Source of the DNA: Pseudomonas sp. BP8
Lineage (GTDB): Bacteria > Pseudomonadota > Gammaproteobacteria > Pseudomonadales > Pseudomonadaceae
Assembly (NCBI RefSeq): GCF_017875955.1
Contig: NZ_JAGINK010000001.1
Coordinates: 4,804,501 to 4,868,500, forward strand
Direction of reading: 5' to 3'
Length of the DNA: 64,000 bases
Both the position numbers and the translations under genes were made by a program. The first letter of the stretch is position 1, and each line of letters begins with the position of its first letter. Positions 8,651-17,211 of this stretch are shown here, piece by piece. The notes beneath the pieces are model-generated. The model had not been told where the DNA came from. It did not search any database and saw only the letters and a program-made list of their open reading frames with translations.

Positions 8651-9675
8651 GGCTGCACTTCCTCGGCACCTTTGGCGTTGGCCAGGTGCACGCCGCCTTG
8701 GCCGACCAGCAGCAGGCGACCATCGGCCAGGCCACTGACGCCGGCCAAGGCGATGCGATCGGCGCGATTGAAGACCGTAAAGGTCTGACCGTCGTCGCTG
8801 CTGCGCAGCACGCTGCCACCATTGCCGACCAGTACCACACTGCCATCATCGACAAGCGTAGCGCTTGCCAGGCCGAATTCGAGCGGGCCGCGCGCGGCCC
8901 TGAGCTCAATCGACTGCCAGGTGTCTCCAAAATCAGTGGAGCGCATCAGGTTGCCGCGCAAGCCGTAGGCCAGCAGGGTCCGCGCCTGGGCGGTACCGAT
9001 CACGCCAAACAGCGAGCCCTCGTAAGGGCTCTGCACAGGCGCCCAGCTCTGGCCGTTGTCGGCGGAGCGGAACATGCTGCCCTGCTCGCCGACGATGAAC
9101 AGGCCGGCGTCCTTGATCGCGGCGATGCCGTTAAGGTGCAACTGGTCGGGGTTGTCCAGGCGCTCGCCGACATCCTGCCAGTGCTGGCCGCCATCGGTGG
9201 TTTCCAGCAATGCACCATAGGCGCCGACGGCAAAGCCGTGCTGGGCATCGATGAAGCGGATGTCGAGCAAGGGGGCTTCGCGGGCGAGGTCTTCGAACTG
9301 CTTGGTCCAGGTTGCGCCACCATCGTTGCTGGCGAGGATCTGGGCATCGTGGCCGACCGCCCAGCCGCGTTTGTCGTCAAGGAAGAACACGGCGGTGAGC
9401 AATTGCCGGGTGGGTACGCGGGCCTGGGTCCAGGTCTTGCCTTGGTCATCGGAGAAGAGGATATGGCCACGATCACCGACCACGACCAGGCGCTGGCCGG
9501 CATGGGCGACGTCGATCAGCAGGCTCTCGCTGGCCTTGGCCGACTCGCTGGAGTATTCATCGGCGGCGGCGGCTTCGACGCTGCCGGTCCACATTCCCAG
9601 TGCCAACGCCAGCATTGCGCCGGCCGCCAACGGCCAGGCTGCGCGCCTGGCGTGTGCGATTTGCCGCTCCCTCAT
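8647..9675 (-). CDS. Exported YCF48/BNR-repeat beta-propeller protein
   Basis: 342 residues. The N-terminus is a signal peptide (AAGAMLALALGMWTGSVEA). The mature part is made of at least six repeats of about 43 residues with the BNR/YCF48 pattern SxDxGxTW: FSDDQGKTWTQ, ASNDGGATWTKQ, ETTDGGQHWQD, RSADNGQSWAPV, RSTDFGDTWQSI, RSSDDGQTFTVF. YCF48-type propellers act as assembly factors in photosystem II; in bacteria without photosystems this family commonly precedes an RND exporter gene. Coupling to that exporter by an ATGA overlap suggests a periplasmic partner or folding factor for it, which is inference. Confidence 0.9.
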   Translation of the reverse strand: MRERQIAHARRAAWPLAAGAMLALALGMWTGSVEAAAADEYSSESAKASESLLIDVAHAGQRLVVVGDRGHILFSDDQGKTWTQARVPTRQLLTAVFFLDDKRGWAVGHDAQILASNDGGATWTKQFEDLAREAPLLDIRFIDAQHGFAVGAYGALLETTDGGQHWQDVGERLDNPDQLHLNGIAAIKDAGLFIVGEQGSMFRSADNGQSWAPVQSPYEGSLFGVIGTAQARTLLAYGLRGNLMRSTDFGDTWQSIELRAARGPLEFGLASATLVDDGSVVLVGNGGSVLRSSDDGQTFTVFNRADRIALAGVSGLADGRLLLVGQGGVHLANAKGAEEVQP

Positions 9676-9877
9676 GACCTTCCCCTATTGTGTTCTTCTT
9701 AGTGGGTCAATGCCTTGCAGGTACTGCGAAAAGCCTGTGCCAGAGGCCTGCAATAGCTTTGGGCCATCCTAGCGGGGAAGTCTTGGGGATGACAACGAGA
9801 GGGACGTTATCTTTTGTTAAGCAGGAAAAAGCCTATTGACGGGTTGTCGGGGGGGTTGGATCAGATTGGGGCTTGGG

Positions 9878-10543
9878 GGCTTATCCGTTTTATGTCGTGT
9901 GGCTGATGGCCCCTTGCGCCCTTACGGCGGACCACTTTTTTTCTTGGAAAAAGTAACCAAAAACCGCTGGCTCCCACATACGGCCTCCTGAGGTCGCTAA
10001 GTTACAGGCGGCGTCTGGGCTGGCGTTGTCTTCGATAGTGGCAGGTGTGGTGGATATTCGGGCCTCTTCGCGGGGCAAGCCCGCTCCTACAGGGACTGCG
10101 CAAACTTTGAATTCGGCGCTGTACCTGTAGGAGCGGGCTTGTCCCGCGAAGAGGCCGGTACTGCCAATGCAAATCGCAGGGCGCAGCCCTGCCAGCCACC
10201 CCACAAATCCGCTGGTAAATAAACAAAGCGAGAGCGCAGCGATTCGCCAGCCGTTGCCCTGGCTGTTGATCTTGCTCTTGATCTACCAGCGACTTCAGGA
10301 GGCCAAGTGGAGGTCTTGCGCAGGGAGGTGGAGGCCATGGATGGCCGGAAAGCGCTGAGGCCCAGGATGGGCCGTACAGCGCGGTCCTCCCGGAGCAAGA
10401 CCGGAGCGAGGGAACCCCGCAGCGCAGCGGAGGGGCCGGATGCAGGAGCAAGCGGTTTTTGGTTACTTTTTTCCAAGAAAAAAAGTGACCCGCCGTAAGG
10501 GCGGAAGGGGCCCGAAAACCCACCACATCAAATGGATAAGCCC
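9878..10543. mobile_element. 666-bp element with long terminal inverted repeats, no transposase
   Basis: Bases 9878-9985 and 10434-10543 are inverted copies of one another; both carry GGGCTTATCC, then GCCCTTACGGC, then a TTTTTTTCTTGGAAAAA block and AAGTAACCAAAAACCGC. A second inverted match lies inside (GGCCTCCTGAGGTCGC at 9982-9997 against 10287-10302). Between the arms are an inverted REP pair (10061-10158) and GC-rich sequence without a convincing gene. The same arm sequence starts at 63871. The element fills most of the 944-bp gap between the propeller gene and pepN. Whether it moves is unknown; no flanking target duplication was recognised. Confidence 0.7.
10061..10158. repeat. Inverted REP pair inside the inverted-repeat element
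   Basis: Two head-to-head REP units, GGCCTCTTCGCGGGGCAAGC and its reverse complement form with GCGGGCTTGTCCCGCGAAGA, are separated by about 35 bp. The same core occurs at 5.9-6.2, 35.8, 42.9, 50.2 and 55.0 kb. Confidence 0.9.
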
Positions 10544-10619
10544 CTAACCCAAAAGCCCCCGCCAATCCGTAAACAACCAAAAGGGGCCACACCGCAGCCC
10601 CCAGTTCACCCAGTTCGAA

Positions 10620-13277
10620 TCAAGCCAAGCTCTTGCTCACCACCTCATACACATCACTGGACAACGCCCCAGACGCCAGAATCCGCTCCAGCTCACCCTT
10701 CATCACCGCCTGACGCGCAGCGTCATACTTGCGCCAGCGCGTCAGCGGCGCCAACTGGCGCGAAGCGATCTGCGGGTTAAGCGCATTCAGCTCGATCACC
10801 AGATCAGCCAGGAAGCGGTACCCCGAGCCATCCGCCGCGTGGAAGTTGACCAGGTTCTGCCCAGCAAACGCCCCCACCAACGCACGCACCTTGTTCGGGT
10901 TCTTCAGGGTGAACGCCGGATGCTGCATCAACGCCTTGACCCGCGCCAGCCCACCAGGCAACGCGCTGGCAGCCTGAACGCTGAACCATTGGTCCATGAC
11001 CAGCGGGTTATCCTTGAAGTGCTCGGCAAAGGCTTCGAGCGCGGTGGCCCGCTCCGCTTCGAACGGCGAGTTGACCAACACCGCCAGGGCGGTCAGGCGC
11101 TCGGTCATGTTGTCGCAGTGCTCGAACTGCTCCAGCGTCGCGGCCAACACCTGCGGCTTGCCGCTGAGCATCAGGTACGACAGGGCAATGTTCTGCAGGC
11201 TGCGGCGAGCGAAATGCTCGGCGGCGGCAACGTAAGGCGTGCTGCGAGAGACCTCCCGGTGCGCCTGGTAGCGCGCCCACAGGGCATCGAACAGCTGCTC
11301 GGCGATCTGCTTGCGGGCGAACTCGCGCGCGGCATGGATGGCATCGACGTCGGCCACCTGGCTGATCTCGGTGAGGTAGGCCTCGCCCGGCAGCGAAAGC
11401 ATCTCGGCGACCATCGCCGGATCCAGCGACTGGTTGCCCAGCACCGTCCCCAGCGCAGTGATCAGACGCGGGTCAAGCACGAGCGCTTCGCCCCGCTGGT
11501 ACTGGCCAATCAGCTCCTGCAAGACCTGCACCGACAGCTGCTGCCCGGCCTCCCAGCGGTTGAAACCGTCGCTGTCGTGCTGCATGAGGAACATCAGCTG
11601 ATCGCGATCGTAGGGGAAGCTCAGCTTGACCGGTGCGCTAAAGCCACGCAGCAGCGACGGCAACGGCTTGGCAGTGATGCCTTCAAAGGTGAAGGTTTGT
11701 TCAGCTTCGGTCAGCGACAGCACGCGGCTGCTGCCAACGCCGCTGGTTTCGCCCTGCAGGCGCAGCGCCAGGTCATTACCGTCGGCGTCCAGCAAGCCCA
11801 GCGCAACCGGGATCACGAACGGCAGCTTTTCAGCCTTGTCCGGGGTCTGCGGGCAGCTCTGGCGGAAAGTCAGGCTGTAGGTCTGGGCGCTGGCGTCGTA
11901 GGCATCGCTGACCTCCAGGCGTGGCGTGCCAGCCTGGCTGTACCAGCGCTTGAACTGGGTCAGGTCGACGCCATTGGCGTCTTCCATGGCCTTGATGAAG
12001 TCATCGCAGGTCACGGCCTGGCCGTCATGGCGCTCGAAGTACAGGTCGCTGCCTTTGCGGAAACCTTCAGCGCCCAGCAGGGTGCGGACCATGCCGACCA
12101 CTTCGGCGCCCTTCTCGTACACCGTCAGTGTGTAGAAGTTGGAGATCTCGATGAAGCTGTCCGGGCGCACCGGGTGGGCCATCGGCCCTGCGTCCTCGGC
12201 GAACTGGTGGGTGCGCAGGTAGGCGACGTCTTCAATGCGCTTGACCGTGCGCGAGTTCATGTCGGCGCTGAACTCGGCGTCGCGGAACACCGTGAAGCCT
12301 TCCTTGAGCGACAACTGGAACCAGTCGCGGCAGGTCACGCGATTGCCGGTCCAGTTGTGGAAATACTCGTGGGCGACTACCCCTTCGACGCGCTGGTGGG
12401 CGGCATCGGTGGCCGTTTCGGCGCGGGCCAGCACACAGCTGGAGTTGAAGATGTTGAGGCCCTTGTTTTCCATGGCGCCCATGTTGAAGTCGTTGACCGC
12501 GACAATCATGAAGATGTCCAGGTCGTACTCCCGGCCATAGACTTCTTCGTCCCAGCGCATGGACTTCTTCAGGCTGGTCATGGCGTGCTCGCACTTGTCG
12601 AGGTTCTCTTCCTCGACATAGATGCGCAGGGTCACGTCACGGCCAGACTGGCGGGTAAAGCTGTTTTCGACACACCAGAGGTCACCGGCAACCAGTGCGA
12701 ACAGGTAGGCCGGCTTCTTGAACGGGTCTTCCCAGGTCGCCCAGTGCCGACCGTCTTCAGCAGGACCGCTGCCAACCGGGTTGCCGTTCGACAACAACAC
12801 CGGGTAGCGATGCTGCTCGGCGATCACCGTGGTGGTGAAGGTGCTCATCACATCCGGGCGGTCGAGGTAATAGGTGATCTTGCGGAAACCCTCCGCCTCG
12901 CACTGGGTGCAGTACATCTTGCCGGACTTGTACAGGCCTTCGAGGGCGGTGTTGGTTTCCGGGTGGATCCTGACCGTGGTATCGAGGGTGAAGCGTTCGG
13001 CCTGCGGGTGCAGGGTCAGGCTGTCGTCATCGACCTGATAGTCGGCGGCGGACAGGCTCTGGTCGTCCAGTTGCACGTTGACCAGTTCGAGCTGTTGGCC
13101 ATCGAGCACCAGCGGCGGCAGGCCGGCGCCACGCGCCGGGTTGCGGCGCATGACCAGTTGCGCATGGACCAGGCTGTGGTCCTCGAACAGCTCGAAGGTC
13201 AGGTGCGTCTCGTCGATCAGGTACTCGGGCGCCTGGTAATCCTTGAGGTAGATCACTTGCGGTTGTTCGGTACGCAT
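10620..13277 (-). CDS. pepN: Aminopeptidase N
   Basis: 885 residues, close to E. coli PepN. The M1 metallopeptidase signatures are intact: GAMEN near residues 266-270, which binds the substrate amino group, and HEYFHNWTGN near 302-311 followed about 18 residues later by the third zinc ligand in LKEGFTVFRD. The C-terminal half is the helical domain that closes over the active site. It is a cytoplasmic zinc aminopeptidase that trims peptides during protein turnover. The start is 13 bp after the DUF2797 stop, making it the last gene of the nadK-to-pepN run. Downstream lies the inverted-repeat element. Confidence 0.97.
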   Translation of the reverse strand: MRTEQPQVIYLKDYQAPEYLIDETHLTFELFEDHSLVHAQLVMRRNPARGAGLPPLVLDGQQLELVNVQLDDQSLSAADYQVDDDSLTLHPQAERFTLDTTVRIHPETNTALEGLYKSGKMYCTQCEAEGFRKITYYLDRPDVMSTFTTTVIAEQHRYPVLLSNGNPVGSGPAEDGRHWATWEDPFKKPAYLFALVAGDLWCVENSFTRQSGRDVTLRIYVEEENLDKCEHAMTSLKKSMRWDEEVYGREYDLDIFMIVAVNDFNMGAMENKGLNIFNSSCVLARAETATDAAHQRVEGVVAHEYFHNWTGNRVTCRDWFQLSLKEGFTVFRDAEFSADMNSRTVKRIEDVAYLRTHQFAEDAGPMAHPVRPDSFIEISNFYTLTVYEKGAEVVGMVRTLLGAEGFRKGSDLYFERHDGQAVTCDDFIKAMEDANGVDLTQFKRWYSQAGTPRLEVSDAYDASAQTYSLTFRQSCPQTPDKAEKLPFVIPVALGLLDADGNDLALRLQGETSGVGSSRVLSLTEAEQTFTFEGITAKPLPSLLRGFSAPVKLSFPYDRDQLMFLMQHDSDGFNRWEAGQQLSVQVLQELIGQYQRGEALVLDPRLITALGTVLGNQSLDPAMVAEMLSLPGEAYLTEISQVADVDAIHAAREFARKQIAEQLFDALWARYQAHREVSRSTPYVAAAEHFARRSLQNIALSYLMLSGKPQVLAATLEQFEHCDNMTERLTALAVLVNSPFEAERATALEAFAEHFKDNPLVMDQWFSVQAASALPGGLARVKALMQHPAFTLKNPNKVRALVGAFAGQNLVNFHAADGSGYRFLADLVIELNALNPQIASRQLAPLTRWRKYDAARQAVMKGELERILASGALSSDVYEVVSKSLA

Positions 13278-13290
13278 GTGGCTGTCCTTT

Positions 13291-14121
13291 TTACTGATGC
13301 ACGGCCAACTGGTAGGCCGTGTATTTGCGAATATTGATCACGCCGGTGTCGAAGATCAGGTACTGACCCTTGATGCCCAACAGCGTGCCTTCGACGATTG
13401 GGGTCTTGTCGAGGTTGAAGCTGACGATCTTGCTCGGATAGGCCTCGACCGGATAACGCATCTGCACCACCTCGGCATCGGCCAGCGGCTGGATGGCCTG
13501 AACGCCGAAGCGCTGCTGGAGTGCGTGAATGCCCTCGGCGCAGGCATTGAAGATCTCATCGCGTATCGCCGGCAGGTCGAGCACTTCAGCCTCGCCCTTG
13601 AGCAGGGCGCGCCAGTTGGTGCGGTCGGGCACCTGGCTGCGCAACACGTCTTCGACCAGGCCGGACTGCTGGCGGGTGGCCACGCGCATGATCGGCAGGG
13701 CCTGGCTGGCACCCTGGTCGAGCCAGCGGGTGGGCAGCTGGGTGGCACGGGTGATACCAACCTTGATCCCCGACGAGTTGGCCAGGTAGACCACATGGTC
13801 GGTCATGCAGAATTGCTCGCCCCAGGACGGTTCACGGCAGGTGCCGGCGTCGTAGTGGCAGCGCTCCGGGGCCATGATGCACAGGTCGCACTGCGCCAGC
13901 TTGGTCATGCACGGGTAGCAGTAACCCTGGCTGTAGCTGGTCTTGGTGCGCTTGCCGCAATGGCTGCAGTGAATGGCGCCGAGATACTCCAGGCGCAGCG
14001 TCTTGCCGATCAGCGGATTGACCGCGACCTGCTCCTCGCCCAGACGAAAGCTGTACTGCACGACCGGTGCTTCAAGACGCACCGCCATCTTGCTCAAAGA
14101 GCCACGAGCGAGTTCGATCAA
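13291..14121 (-). CDS. DUF2797 zinc-ribbon-like protein, TTG start
   Basis: 276 residues if translation begins at the TTG at 14121. That TTG overlaps the stop of the DUF1315 gene as TTGA, the same four-base coupling seen elsewhere in this operon, and gives the start LIELARGSLSKMAVRLE. The longer frame running back to 14298 would overlap almost the whole DUF1315 gene and is not credible. A cysteine-rich part near residues 50-100 (CSHCGKRTK, CYPCMTKLAQCDLCIM, then a late cysteine in GEQFC) suggests zinc binding. The family is DUF2797; its function is not established. The C-terminus (GTLLGIKGQYLIFDTGVINI) recurs in the family. Confidence 0.85.
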   Translation of the reverse strand: MIELARGSLSKMAVRLEAPVVQYSFRLGEEQVAVNPLIGKTLRLEYLGAIHCSHCGKRTKTSYSQGYCYPCMTKLAQCDLCIMAPERCHYDAGTCREPSWGEQFCMTDHVVYLANSSGIKVGITRATQLPTRWLDQGASQALPIMRVATRQQSGLVEDVLRSQVPDRTNWRALLKGEAEVLDLPAIRDEIFNACAEGIHALQQRFGVQAIQPLADAEVVQMRYPVEAYPSKIVSFNLDKTPIVEGTLLGIKGQYLIFDTGVINIRKYTAYQLAVHQ

Positions 14122-14378
14122 TGTACCGAGTCCGACTTGAACAGAATGTTGGCAATCGGCGCCGACTTCGAGGCACATTCCTGCGGCCCCATGTAGCCGG
14201 TGCGCTGGTCTTCGGGAAGGTTTTGCATCTCCCAGGCGATCACTGCCTGCAGCGACAGCTCTTTCTGCTCGACGGTCAGCTTGCGGCCGTCGGACCATTT
14301 GCCCAGTTCCACCGCCGTTTTCAGGCTCTGGTAGATTTCCGGGGTGATGTTTTCGATCATTTGCGCGAATGTGGACAT
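14118..14378 (-). CDS. DUF1315 family protein
   Basis: 86 residues. The ATG at 14378 follows an AGGAG sequence by a normal distance (TTAGGAGACGCT), so the longer open frame from 14423 is rejected. The sequence ETYQSLK-like start (MIENITPEIYQSLKTAVELG), KWSDGRKLTVEQKE and the end YMGPQECASKS match the short DUF1315 family of proteobacteria. It is soluble, mostly helical and of unknown role. Constant association with the rhomboid and DUF2797 genes suggests a shared process, but nothing in the sequence says which. Confidence 0.88.
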   Translation of the reverse strand: MSTFAQMIENITPEIYQSLKTAVELGKWSDGRKLTVEQKELSLQAVIAWEMQNLPEDQRTGYMGPQECASKSAPIANILFKSDSVH

Positions 14379-14391
14379 AGCGTCTCCTAAA

Positions 14392-15264
14392 TCAAGCCGA
14401 CAGTTTACGCCGGGCCAGGCCACCGCCCAAGAGGCCCGTCAGGCATCCGATGAGCAGGCCGCCGACGTGGGCGGCATTGGCGATCTGGCCAAAGCCGAGC
14501 TGGCCGATCAGCCCCGAAAGGCAGACCACCAGCCAGATGAGCATCATCACCAGCACGCCCTTGGGCAGACGGTAATGGGGATTGGGCGCCAGCCACTGGT
14601 ACAGCCAGACATACCCGAGCAGGCCATAGAGCACCCCGGACAAGCCGCCGAACAGGCTCGGGCCACCGACAAAGTGCTGAGCCAGGTTGGACACCAGGCT
14701 GAACAGCAGGGTCAGGCTGAGCAACAGCCACGGGCCCTGGCGCAGCTCGATGCGCTTGCCCAGCTCCCAGTACCAGAGCCCGTTCATCGCCAGGTGCAGC
14801 ACGCCAAAGTGCAGCAGCATCGGCGACACCAGGCGCCACCACTGGCCTTCGCCCAGGCTCTGGGCCAGCGAGGTGAAGTAGACGTAGTCGCCCTGCACGC
14901 GAAAATCGAGAAAGGTGAACCAGCGAATGCTCGCCAGGTTGTCGCCCAGCCCAGTCAGCCCGGCCACCACCACGCTGAGCAGCAGCACCGCCGCGGTGAC
15001 CTTGCAGGCGCGGGCCTGCTCGGCCAGCGACGGGCGTTGCGGCAGGTTGGCCTGGGCTTCGGCCGGCAGTTCGATCTGGTCATTGCCTTCGGGGTAACGC
15101 TGGTACAGCTCGCGCACATCGTTGACCAGGGTTTCCGGCGCCCAGAGCACCTGCTCCTCGCCCTCCTCACTGACCCGATGCGGCACCTGCAGACGGCGCA
15201 GCAGGTGGACGAAACCGCTGAGGTCGACCGCCAACGGCAGGCGCAGTACTTCGATAACGTTCAT
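14392..15264 (-). CDS. Rhomboid family intramembrane serine protease
   Basis: 290 residues. The N-terminal ~90 residues are a cytoplasmic domain, as in GlpG, and the C-terminal ~190 are a six-helix rhomboid core. The catalytic dyad is visible: serine in GGLSGVLYGLLGY and histidine in NAAHVGGLLIG. Upstream HFGVLHLAMNGLWYWELG is the family's HxxxN oxyanion region. Such enzymes cleave transmembrane segments in the inner membrane. The start overlaps the stop of the metallophosphoesterase (ATGA), and the stop is 13 bp from DUF1315, so it belongs to the nadK operon. The substrate is unknown. Confidence 0.93.
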   Translation of the reverse strand: MNVIEVLRLPLAVDLSGFVHLLRRLQVPHRVSEEGEEQVLWAPETLVNDVRELYQRYPEGNDQIELPAEAQANLPQRPSLAEQARACKVTAAVLLLSVVVAGLTGLGDNLASIRWFTFLDFRVQGDYVYFTSLAQSLGEGQWWRLVSPMLLHFGVLHLAMNGLWYWELGKRIELRQGPWLLLSLTLLFSLVSNLAQHFVGGPSLFGGLSGVLYGLLGYVWLYQWLAPNPHYRLPKGVLVMMLIWLVVCLSGLIGQLGFGQIANAAHVGGLLIGCLTGLLGGGLARRKLSA

Positions 15265-16232
15265 TGAGTGTCCTGCGGGCGGTCGACATCGACCCAGACG
15301 AACTTGTGCGGGTCGATGCGGGTTTCATCATCCAACCGGTAGGCCACCAGCTTGCCGTAGAGCACGGCGCTGTAATCCAGGCAGGCCAGGTTGGGGCGGA
15401 TGGGTGTCGGTCGGCCGCTGCGCCAGTAATGGCCGACGAACAACAACGGTTGGTCTTCTTCATAGCGCAGCAGGGCGTTTTTCTGAGTATGGCTGAGCGG
15501 CGCGCTGGCCACTTCCACCGGCAGGGCATCGGGCTGGAAGACGATATCACCGTAGGTCTGGGGGTCTTCTTCCCAGAACTTGGTGCGGAAGAACGCGCGG
15601 GTCAGGCCATCGCCACCGGTCAGCGTGAGGCCGTCCGGCAGGCGCATGTCGGTGCCGCGCAGCAGGCGGTTGCAGACGTTCGAGGCAAAGCTGCCGGTGA
15701 CCGCCGAGGCCTGCACGAAGTGCTCGTCGATGCAGCCGCGTGGGTACTGCTGGCGCAGCGGCTCGATCAGTTGCGGGTCCCAGCAGGCGTGCACCAGGCG
15801 GAAACGCCCGGCGTCGACGAACAGCGGCATTTGATAGAACCATGCGAGAAAATCCTGCCAGTCGCGCGGATGCTGGGCGAACTGGGTCAGGGTCTCGTCG
15901 ATCAAGCGGGCATGACGCGGCGTGTGTTCACGGACAAATGCCTTGCCGCTGCCGGGCAGCGCCGGGGTGACCCAGGCCAGGGCGTTGTATTCATGGTTGC
16001 CCATGATGCAGAAGGCCTGGCCGGCCTCGACCATGTCGTGGACGATATGCAGCGCCTCGCGGATGCGCGGCCCCCGGTCAACGATGTCGCCGAGAAACAG
16101 TGCCTGACGCCGCGGATGCCGCCAGACACCGCCTATACGCTGATAGCCGAGGGTATCGAGCAGCCGTTCGAGGGTCTGTGCACAGCCGTGCACGTCACCA
16201 ATGATGTCGAAACTTCGCGCTGGATCGAGCAT
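15261..16232 (-). CDS. Calcineurin-like metallophosphoesterase
   Basis: 323 residues with all the usual metal-binding blocks in order: DVHG near residue 13, GDIVDRGPR, GNHEYNA, and a late histidine in VGHYW. The arrangement resembles the PrpA/ApaH serine/threonine phosphatase and dinucleotide tetraphosphatase group, but the protein is longer than PrpA and the substrate cannot be inferred. Cytoplasmic. Its ATG shares one base with the nadK stop and its own stop overlaps the rhomboid start, so the genes are translationally coupled. Confidence 0.9.
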   Translation of the reverse strand: MLDPARSFDIIGDVHGCAQTLERLLDTLGYQRIGGVWRHPRRQALFLGDIVDRGPRIREALHIVHDMVEAGQAFCIMGNHEYNALAWVTPALPGSGKAFVREHTPRHARLIDETLTQFAQHPRDWQDFLAWFYQMPLFVDAGRFRLVHACWDPQLIEPLRQQYPRGCIDEHFVQASAVTGSFASNVCNRLLRGTDMRLPDGLTLTGGDGLTRAFFRTKFWEEDPQTYGDIVFQPDALPVEVASAPLSHTQKNALLRYEEDQPLLFVGHYWRSGRPTPIRPNLACLDYSAVLYGKLVAYRLDDETRIDPHKFVWVDVDRPQDTQ

Positions 16233-17122
16233 CAGTCGCCTCCACCCCCCAGGCGGCTGCCCCAGCCGAGCTTGGTGCGGCAGACCTCATAGTAGTTATG
16301 GTCGAGCGGGTGGATCAGGCGCAGCTTCTGCGACTTCTTGCTGACCGTGATGGTATCGCCCGGGGCGCAGGTGAAGTGGTTCTGGCCGTCACAGGAGACC
16401 TGCGGGTAGATCTGCAGGTCCTGCGAGACGACGATCTTCAGTTCGCTGTTGCCATCGACCACGATCGGCCGGCCCGACAAGGTGTGCGGGTACATCGGCA
16501 CGATGACGATGGCGTCGAGCTTGGGGTGCATGATCGGGCCGCCGGCAGACAGCGCATAGGCGGTCGAGCCGGTCGGGGTGGCGACGATCAGGCCGTCGGC
16601 CTTCTGGCTGCAGACAAACTGGCCGTCGATGTAGATCTCGAACTCGATCATCCGGGTCGACTTGCCGGGGTGCAGCACAACGTCATTGAGGGCGTCGCCC
16701 TGGCCGATGGCCTCGCCGTGGCGACGGACTTCGGCCTGCAGCAGGAAGCGGTTTTCGACCAGGTAGTGGCCGTCGAGCACTTCGGCGACCTTGACCTCCA
16801 GCTCGTCCGGGCGGATGTCGGTGAGAAAACCCAGGCTGCCGCGGTTGATCCCGAGCACCGGGGTATGGTGCCGGGCCAGGGCGCGGGCGGCGCCCAGCAG
16901 GCTGCCATCACCGCCGACGACGATGACCAGGTCGCAGACCTCGCCAAGCAGCTTGCGCGTCGAGGTCTGCAGGCCGTGCCCGGGCAGCACTTCGGCGATG
17001 GTGTCCTCGAGGATCACGTGCAGGTGCCGGTCGAGGAGGAATTTTTTCAGTCGGCGAATAGTGTCGAGCACCTGGGAACTGCCCAGGCGGCCGATGATAC
17101 CGATATTGCGAAATTGCTCCAT
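16232..17122 (-). CDS. nadK: NAD kinase
   Basis: 296 residues, the normal length. The kinase signature GGDGS is at residues 70-74, the ALNDVV segment (NE/D motif) near 146, and the glycine-rich region TPTGSTAYALSAGGPI near 180-195 completes the active site. It phosphorylates NAD to NADP with ATP and sets the cellular NADPH supply. AGGAG lies 4-8 bases upstream of the ATG at 17122. It is the first gene of the leftward operon ending in pepN and is divergent from the DUF1853 gene, so the 89-bp gap should hold both promoters. Confidence 0.98.
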   Translation of the reverse strand: MEQFRNIGIIGRLGSSQVLDTIRRLKKFLLDRHLHVILEDTIAEVLPGHGLQTSTRKLLGEVCDLVIVVGGDGSLLGAARALARHHTPVLGINRGSLGFLTDIRPDELEVKVAEVLDGHYLVENRFLLQAEVRRHGEAIGQGDALNDVVLHPGKSTRMIEFEIYIDGQFVCSQKADGLIVATPTGSTAYALSAGGPIMHPKLDAIVIVPMYPHTLSGRPIVVDGNSELKIVVSQDLQIYPQVSCDGQNHFTCAPGDTITVSKKSQKLRLIHPLDHNYYEVCRTKLGWGSRLGGGGD

Positions 17123-17211
17123 GGTGCTCCTGCAAGGCTCTGCGGCGGGTAACGATAGCGAGGATTATGGTCGAAACGACCGGCCAGCGGCAAACCGGCT
17201 ATGCTCGCTGG

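Noticed and set aside
9878..10543. Insertion sequence with its own transposase
   Set aside because: The 450 bp between the arms has no frame with a DDE, HUH or serine/tyrosine recombinase motif.
9890..10592. Short proteins such as those ending FSWKKVTKNR or FSKKKSDPP
   Set aside because: Encoded by the inverted-repeat element ends; the same peptide arises from every copy, with no ribosome site.
10839..13337. 832-codon frame opposite pepN, and similar long frames opposite fadH (20094-22109), the RND exporter (6845-8788) and the GGDEF/EAL gene
   Set aside because: Each lies entirely over a gene with intact motifs on the other strand; no ribosome site or domain.
13291..14298. 335-residue version of the DUF2797 protein
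   Set aside because: Its first 59 codons overlap the DUF1315 gene almost completely and are unlike the family; the TTG start is coupled and gives the family length.
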